Assembly (NCBI GenBank): GCA_019348265.1
Contig: JAHWJV010000088.1
Location: 1 to 10,139, forward strand
Source of the DNA: Gemmatimonadota bacterium
GTDB taxonomy: Bacteria; Gemmatimonadota; Gemmatimonadetes; Longimicrobiales; Longimicrobiaceae
Length of the DNA stretch: 10,139 nt
Direction: 5' to 3'
Part shown: positions 6,699 through 10,139 of the stretch, piece after piece
How positions within the stretch are numbered: the first letter of the stretch is position 1
Layout: each line of letters starts with the position of its first letter
Translations under genes and position numbers: made by a program
The notes under the pieces: generated by a model
Seen by the model: the letters and a program-made list of their open reading frames with translations, nothing else
What the model was told of the DNA's origin: nothing
Database searches by the model: none

Positions 6699-9600
6699 CT
6701 AGAACCGCATGCTGGTGCCGAAGGAGATCGTCCGTGTCTGCGGGTACACCGTACCGCGGCCGGACGGGAACTCCGGATCGAGCACCAGGTCACTCGAGAA
6801 GGTGAGCAGGTTCTGTCCCGACACGTACACGCGCACGCTCGAGCTCGACAGCAGATCGGTGAACCGCGACGGAAGCTCGTAGCCGATCTGCGCCGACTTC
6901 AGCTTCAGGTAGGATGCATCCCCGACCCAGAAGTCGGTCCACTCGCCGTGATTGTGGTGCCGCTGCAGCGACGGCTTCGGCATCCGCGCGTTCGGGTTTG
7001 GGTTCTCCTTGGTCCAGCGGTCGAGCCACACCTCGGTGGTGAAGTTCTCCCACACCGGCCCCTCGACGAGCGCGCCCGTCTGGTAGACGTTCGCCTTCAT
7101 CACGCCCTGGAAGAAGACGCTGGCGTCAAGGCCCCTCCAGCCGGCGCTAAGGTTCGACCCGAGCTGGTAGCGCGGCAGGTCGTTGCCGATCACCACGCGG
7201 TCATCCTGGTTGATCCGACCGTCGCCGTTCTGGTCCTTGTACTTGATGTCGCCCGGGCCCGTGAGCGGGCTCGCCTGCTTCGGTGACGAAGCGACGTCCG
7301 CGGCGTCCCGGAAGAGACCCAGCGACTCGTAGCCCCACATGTCTCCGAGCGAGCCGCCCTCGCGCGTGATGAACGGGAAACCGATGTACGGGCCGGTCCC
7401 GGCGAGGCTGACGATCTTGTTGACGTTGTCCCACAGGTTCAGGCCGACGGAGTAGTTGACGTCGCCGAACCCGTCACGCCAGTTCAGGCCCAGCTCCCAA
7501 CCCTTGTTGTTCACCACCGCCGCGTTCTGAACCGGCGCACCGAAGCCGATGATGTTCGGGATCGGCAGCTCGAGCAGAATGCCGTCCGTGGTCTTGGTGT
7601 AGGCGTCCGCGGTCATCGAAAGCCGCCCGTCGAGGACGGACGCATCGAGGCCGACGTTGGTCATCTCGGTGGTCTCCCACGAGATGTCCTGGTTGGCGAG
7701 CCGCGTCTGCGCCGCGCCCGTCACCAGCGAGTTGCCGAAGACGTAGGTGTGGCCGAACGCGATAGTCGGGAAGTAGCGATAGAGACCGATGTCCTGGTTC
7801 CCCATCCGGCCCCACGACGCGCGCAGCTTCAGCTCGTCGAAGAAGCCGACGTTGTCCTGGAAGAACGGCTCCTCGGAGAGCCGCCAGCCGGCGCTCACGG
7901 ACGGGAAGAAGCCGAAGCGGTTCCCCTTGGCGAAGCGGCTCGATCCATCGTACCGCGCGTTCGCCTCGAAGAGATACTTGCCGGCGAACGCGTAGTTCAC
8001 GCGGCTGAAGCCGGAGCGCAGCCGCCACTCCGTCGAGGTTCCGAAGTTGTCGTCACGCGCCGCGTCGCCCGCGTTGAGCTCCCGAAGGTCGTTGGTGTGG
8101 AAGCCGCCCTCGCGGATCGCGCCGAGCTCCGTGGAGTCGCGCGCGGTCTGGTCGTAGCCGAGCATGGCCGTGATGTCGTGGTCACCAAACGACTTCTCGT
8201 ACTCACCGAGCGCGCGGAGGTAAATTTCCCGCGCGTCACCACGAGTCTCTACGAGCCGGTTCGTGTTGACCGACTTCACGATCCGCGACGGGTTGAAGAA
8301 GTCGGTGAAGCTGACCTGGTTGCGGAAATCCTTGAAGGTGCCGTTCAACACCTGCGCGGACGCCTGCGTGCGGATGGTGAAGCCCTCGAACAGCTGGTAG
8401 TCCGCCTTGGCGTTCGCGGAGCCGTAGAGCTGCGCGCGGTTGCGGTCACCGAAGGCCTCGGCGTACGCCAGCGGGTTGTGGTTGTTGCGGCTCCAGCCGT
8501 ACGTGCCGTCGGGGAACTGAGCCCTCACGGTCGGGGGCGTGTCGTGGAACATGCGGAAGAGCACCTGGCCCTGCTCGTGCGACTCGACGTCGGTGTTGCG
8601 GCGCAGCGCCAGGTCCACGCCGGCCGTGAGCCGCTCGTTGATGTTGAAGTCGCTGTTCAACCGGGCGCCGACGCGGTCGGCGGCCGTGTTCGGCAGCATC
8701 CCCTGGTGGTCCATGTAGTTGAACGAGAGGTTGAACCGGGCGAGCTCGCTGCCGCCCGAGAGTCCGAGCGTGTGCTCCTGGATGGGCGCCGGGTTGAAGA
8801 GGGTGTCGATCCAGTCCGTCCACGGGTAGCGGATCGGATCCGCGTCCGGCGCGCCACTGGCCGTCTTGACGTGACCCTCGATGTCGGCGTCGCTGTATCG
8901 CGGCGTGAAGCCGGCGTTGACGGCGGCCTCGTTGATCAGGTTGAGGTACTCACGCGGCCCGACCGTCTTCGGCATGTTGTTGATGCCCTGGATCCCGTAG
9001 TACCCGTCGTACGAAAGCTGCAGCCCGCCGGTGCCGCGGCCGCGCTTGGTGTTGACCAGCACGACGCCGTTGGCCGCGCGGGACCCGTAGATCGCCGCCG
9101 AGGAGGCGTCCTTGAGGACGGTGATGCTCTCGATGTCCGTCGGGTTGAGCTGGTTGATGTCACCCGGGACGCCGTCGACGAGCACGAGCGGGGTGGTGTT
9201 CCCAAGGCTGCCGCGTCCGCGGACGTTGAACTGAACGTCCTGCCGGCCCGGCTGCGCGCTGCGCTGGATGACGGTGAGGCCGGGCGTCGCGCCCTGCAGC
9301 GCCTCGGTGACGCGGGCGACCGGCTTCTGGGCGATCTGCTCGGCCGTCACGGCGCCGACGGCACCGGTGAGAGCCTCGGCGCGCTGCGTGCCGTAGCCGA
9401 CGGCAACGATCCCCTCGAGCTGCACGGCCGAGGAGGAGAGTCGCAGGTTGGCGGTCACCGCCTGGCCCGCGGCGACCGTGACGGTCTGCGAGGCCTCGGT
9501 GTAGCCGATCATCGTCGCGCGGACGGTGCGGCTACCCGCGGAAACGCCGTCGATGGTGAACTGACCATTGGCGCCCGTCCGGGCGCCCAGCTGCGTGCCC

Positions 9601-9743
9601 GTCACCGCCACCTGCGCGCCGGCGAGCGGGGTGCCGCCCTCCGTCGTCACCGTGCCGGTAATACGGCCTGTGGCCTGCGCCCACGCACTGGTGCTCGAAA
9701 GCACCGTCGTGAGCGTTGCTACAAACAACGCCCATCGCCTCAT
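6699..9743 (-). CDS. susC: SusC/RagA-family TonB-dependent outer-membrane transporter
   Basis: This 1014-residue protein is the barrel that imports the substrate presented by SusD, using energy from TonB-ExbBD. It has a Sec signal peptide (cleavage likely after AWA, residue 22). A carboxypeptidase-regulatory-like domain follows (about 26-102; GRITGTVTTEGGTPLAGAQV is typical). The LEGIVAVGYGTQ segment at 109-120 is the SusC TonB-box region. The plug runs about 120-235 with LVLVDGVPGDINQLNPTDIE (186-205), ITVLKDASSAAIYGSRAANG (207-226) and VLVNTKRG, then the barrel. The last residues, FGTSMRF, end in the aromatic outer-membrane beta-signal. There is no STN domain, so signalling to an anti-sigma factor is not expected. 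AGGAG 9 nt upstream fixes the start. The GC-rich style (RITGTVT after AQA) resembles Gemmatimonadota paralogues. The substrate is unknown, as no enzyme or regulator is adjacent. Confidence 0.96.
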   Translation of the reverse strand: MRRWALFVATLTTVLSSTSAWAQATGRITGTVTTEGGTPLAGAQVAVTGTQLGARTGANGQFTIDGVSAGSRTVRATMIGYTEASQTVTVAAGQAVTANLRLSSSAVQLEGIVAVGYGTQRAEALTGAVGAVTAEQIAQKPVARVTEALQGATPGLTVIQRSAQPGRQDVQFNVRGRGSLGNTTPLVLVDGVPGDINQLNPTDIESITVLKDASSAAIYGSRAANGVVLVNTKRGRGTGGLQLSYDGYYGIQGINNMPKTVGPREYLNLINEAAVNAGFTPRYSDADIEGHVKTASGAPDADPIRYPWTDWIDTLFNPAPIQEHTLGLSGGSELARFNLSFNYMDHQGMLPNTAADRVGARLNSDFNINERLTAGVDLALRRNTDVESHEQGQVLFRMFHDTPPTVRAQFPDGTYGWSRNNHNPLAYAEAFGDRNRAQLYGSANAKADYQLFEGFTIRTQASAQVLNGTFKDFRNQVSFTDFFNPSRIVKSVNTNRLVETRGDAREIYLRALGEYEKSFGDHDITAMLGYDQTARDSTELGAIREGGFHTNDLRELNAGDAARDDNFGTSTEWRLRSGFSRVNYAFAGKYLFEANARYDGSSRFAKGNRFGFFPSVSAGWRLSEEPFFQDNVGFFDELKLRASWGRMGNQDIGLYRYFPTIAFGHTYVFGNSLVTGAAQTRLANQDISWETTEMTNVGLDASVLDGRLSMTADAYTKTTDGILLELPIPNIIGFGAPVQNAAVVNNKGWELGLNWRDGFGDVNYSVGLNLWDNVNKIVSLAGTGPYIGFPFITREGGSLGDMWGYESLGLFRDAADVASSPKQASPLTGPGDIKYKDQNGDGRINQDDRVVIGNDLPRYQLGSNLSAGWRGLDASVFFQGVMKANVYQTGALVEGPVWENFTTEVWLDRWTKENPNPNARMPKPSLQRHHNHGEWTDFWVGDASYLKLKSAQIGYELPSRFTDLLSSSSVRVYVSGQNLLTFSSDLVLDPEFPSGRGTVYPQTRTISFGTSMRF

Positions 9744-9752
9744 AGAGGTTTT

Positions 9753-9757
9753 CTCCT
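9753..9757 (-). promoter_or_regulatory. Shine-Dalgarno sequence of susC
   Basis: AGGAG on the minus strand lies 9 nt before the ATG at 9743. It confirms that start and, with it, the signal peptide. Confidence 0.75.
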
Positions 9758-9772
9758 GACTGGGTGAAGATC

Positions 9773-9792
9773 CCGTGACCAGACGGTCACGG
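9773..9792 (-). promoter_or_regulatory. Perfect 8-bp inverted repeat just upstream of susC
   Basis: CCGTGACC (9773-9780) and GGTCACGG (9785-9792) are exact complements with a 4-nt spacer, 30 nt before the susC ATG. In RNA it makes a stable hairpin next to the ribosome-binding site. In DNA it has the form of a site for a dimeric regulator. The sequence alone cannot separate these. Confidence 0.5.
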
Positions 9793-9834
9793 CCGAACGG
9801 CGGACAACCGAGTTACCAGACCGACACGGACGAC

Positions 9835-9873
9835 AAAAACCCGGAACCGGGAGTCAGAACGACTGTGCCCGGT
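9835..9873 (-). promoter_or_regulatory. Structured susC leader with attenuator-like alternative hairpins
   Basis: On the minus strand, ACCGGG (9868-9873) can pair with CCCGGT (9846-9851), and inside it AGTC pairs with GACT (10 bp in all, 3-nt bulge, 5-nt loop). The CCCGG half (9847-9851) could instead fold onto the next CCGGG (9840-9844), which is followed by five T (9835-9839). The second hairpin is small (4-5 bp, very tight loop) and would be a weak terminator. The two folds exclude each other. The pairing is seen in the sequence; a regulatory role is inferred. Confidence 0.3.
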
Positions 9874-9896
9874 CGGGGCGCTGAGCGAGGGATGGA

Positions 9897-9926
9897 AGGA
9901 TACCACAGGTGACGACGGGTCTCCAA
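9897..9926 (-). promoter_or_regulatory. Candidate susC promoter (extended -10)
   Basis: On the minus strand TTGGAG (9921-9926) and TATCCT (9897-9902) are 18 bp apart. TG lies in the extended -10 position (TGGTATCCT). It would give a leader of about 145 nt containing both hairpins described above. The -35 match is only 3 of 6. An alternative -10, TATACT at 10002-10007, has no matching -35. Confidence 0.35.
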
Positions 9927-10139
9927 CACCGCTCGCCGACCGAAACCACGCGACCTCACATCGGACGAAGATTCATCACCCGCGAGATCAGCGCGCCGAA
10001 TAGTATACAGATTCACTAGGAAGGCAAGGGGCTCCGGCACGAGCGTGGCAAGGCCCGTAGACCCAACGCCAGCCGCGATTTGCGCGGCGCACACGAGTTC
10101 CGCGCAGCAGGCGCACGGCCGGGCGAACTGGTACAAAGC
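9927..10139. other. Non-coding or unassigned end of the window
   Basis: No recognisable gene is found on either strand. A minus-strand frame is open from the window edge to 9813, but it starts at best with TTG, has no ribosome-binding site, and its translation resembles no family. It also runs through the promoter and leader elements. The stretch contains a TATACT box at 10002-10007 on the minus strand. I see no tRNA, repeat or terminator. Confidence 0.5.

Noticed and set aside
7749..9767. 672-codon open frame on the plus strand opposite susC
   Set aside because: Its translation is rich in Val, Arg, Glu and Ala with no motif, as expected for the antisense of a GC-rich gene; the opposite frame is an unmistakable SusC.
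9813..10136. Minus-strand frame of 107 codons upstream of susC
   Set aside because: It has a TTG start at the window edge, no ribosome-binding site, Cys/Arg-rich translation without family resemblance, and it overlaps the likely promoter and leader. An incomplete gene entering from the right cannot be fully excluded.

Overview
The window is GC-rich, and every gene I can support lies on the minus strand, so transcription runs from high to low coordinates. A SusC/SusD outer-membrane pair, Sec and lipoprotein signal peptides, a secreted DPP-IV-like peptidase and the GC-rich codon use point to a diderm, free-living bacterium. Gemmatimonadota is my best guess and a high-GC Bacteroidota/Rhodothermota relative is the alternative. 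This is inference from gene content and style, with no database search behind it.

Layout in the direction of transcription: (1) 9744-10139 is a 396-bp region ahead of susC with a candidate promoter, hairpins and a perfect 8-bp inverted repeat, and no convincing gene. (2) 6699-9743 encodes a SusC/RagA TonB-dependent transporter. (3) A 98-bp gap holds a strong hairpin without a U-tract. (4) 5035-6600 encodes the partner SusD/RagB lipoprotein. (5) 4976-5011 is a textbook intrinsic terminator that closes the susCD unit. (6) 3660-4859 encodes an AI-2E/PerM-family membrane protein. (7) 1165-3501 encodes an exported S9 prolyl-oligopeptidase/DPP-IV-like peptidase. (8) 654-1061 encodes a small PhnB-type VOC protein. 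(9) From 478 leftward off the window runs the 5' part of a GT51 peptidoglycan glycosyltransferase (class A PBP-like) with a lipobox at its N-terminus.

SusC and SusD together should form a TonB-driven importer for an oligomeric nutrient. No glycoside hydrolase, sulfatase, sigma/anti-sigma pair or hybrid two-component regulator is visible beside them. The nearest degradative enzyme is the secreted S9 peptidase, so a peptide substrate (as for RagAB) is conceivable, but the terminator and the AI-2E gene lie between them and the link is weak. The remaining genes look like separate or loosely spaced transcription units (gaps of 103-175 bp).

I see no tRNA, rRNA, CRISPR array, insertion sequence or integrase. 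Nothing here is clearly a new system. The most unusual points are the lipobox on a GT51 enzyme, the structured susC leader, the intercistronic susC-susD hairpin, and an S9 peptidase that lacks the paired-Glu motif of true dipeptidyl peptidases.
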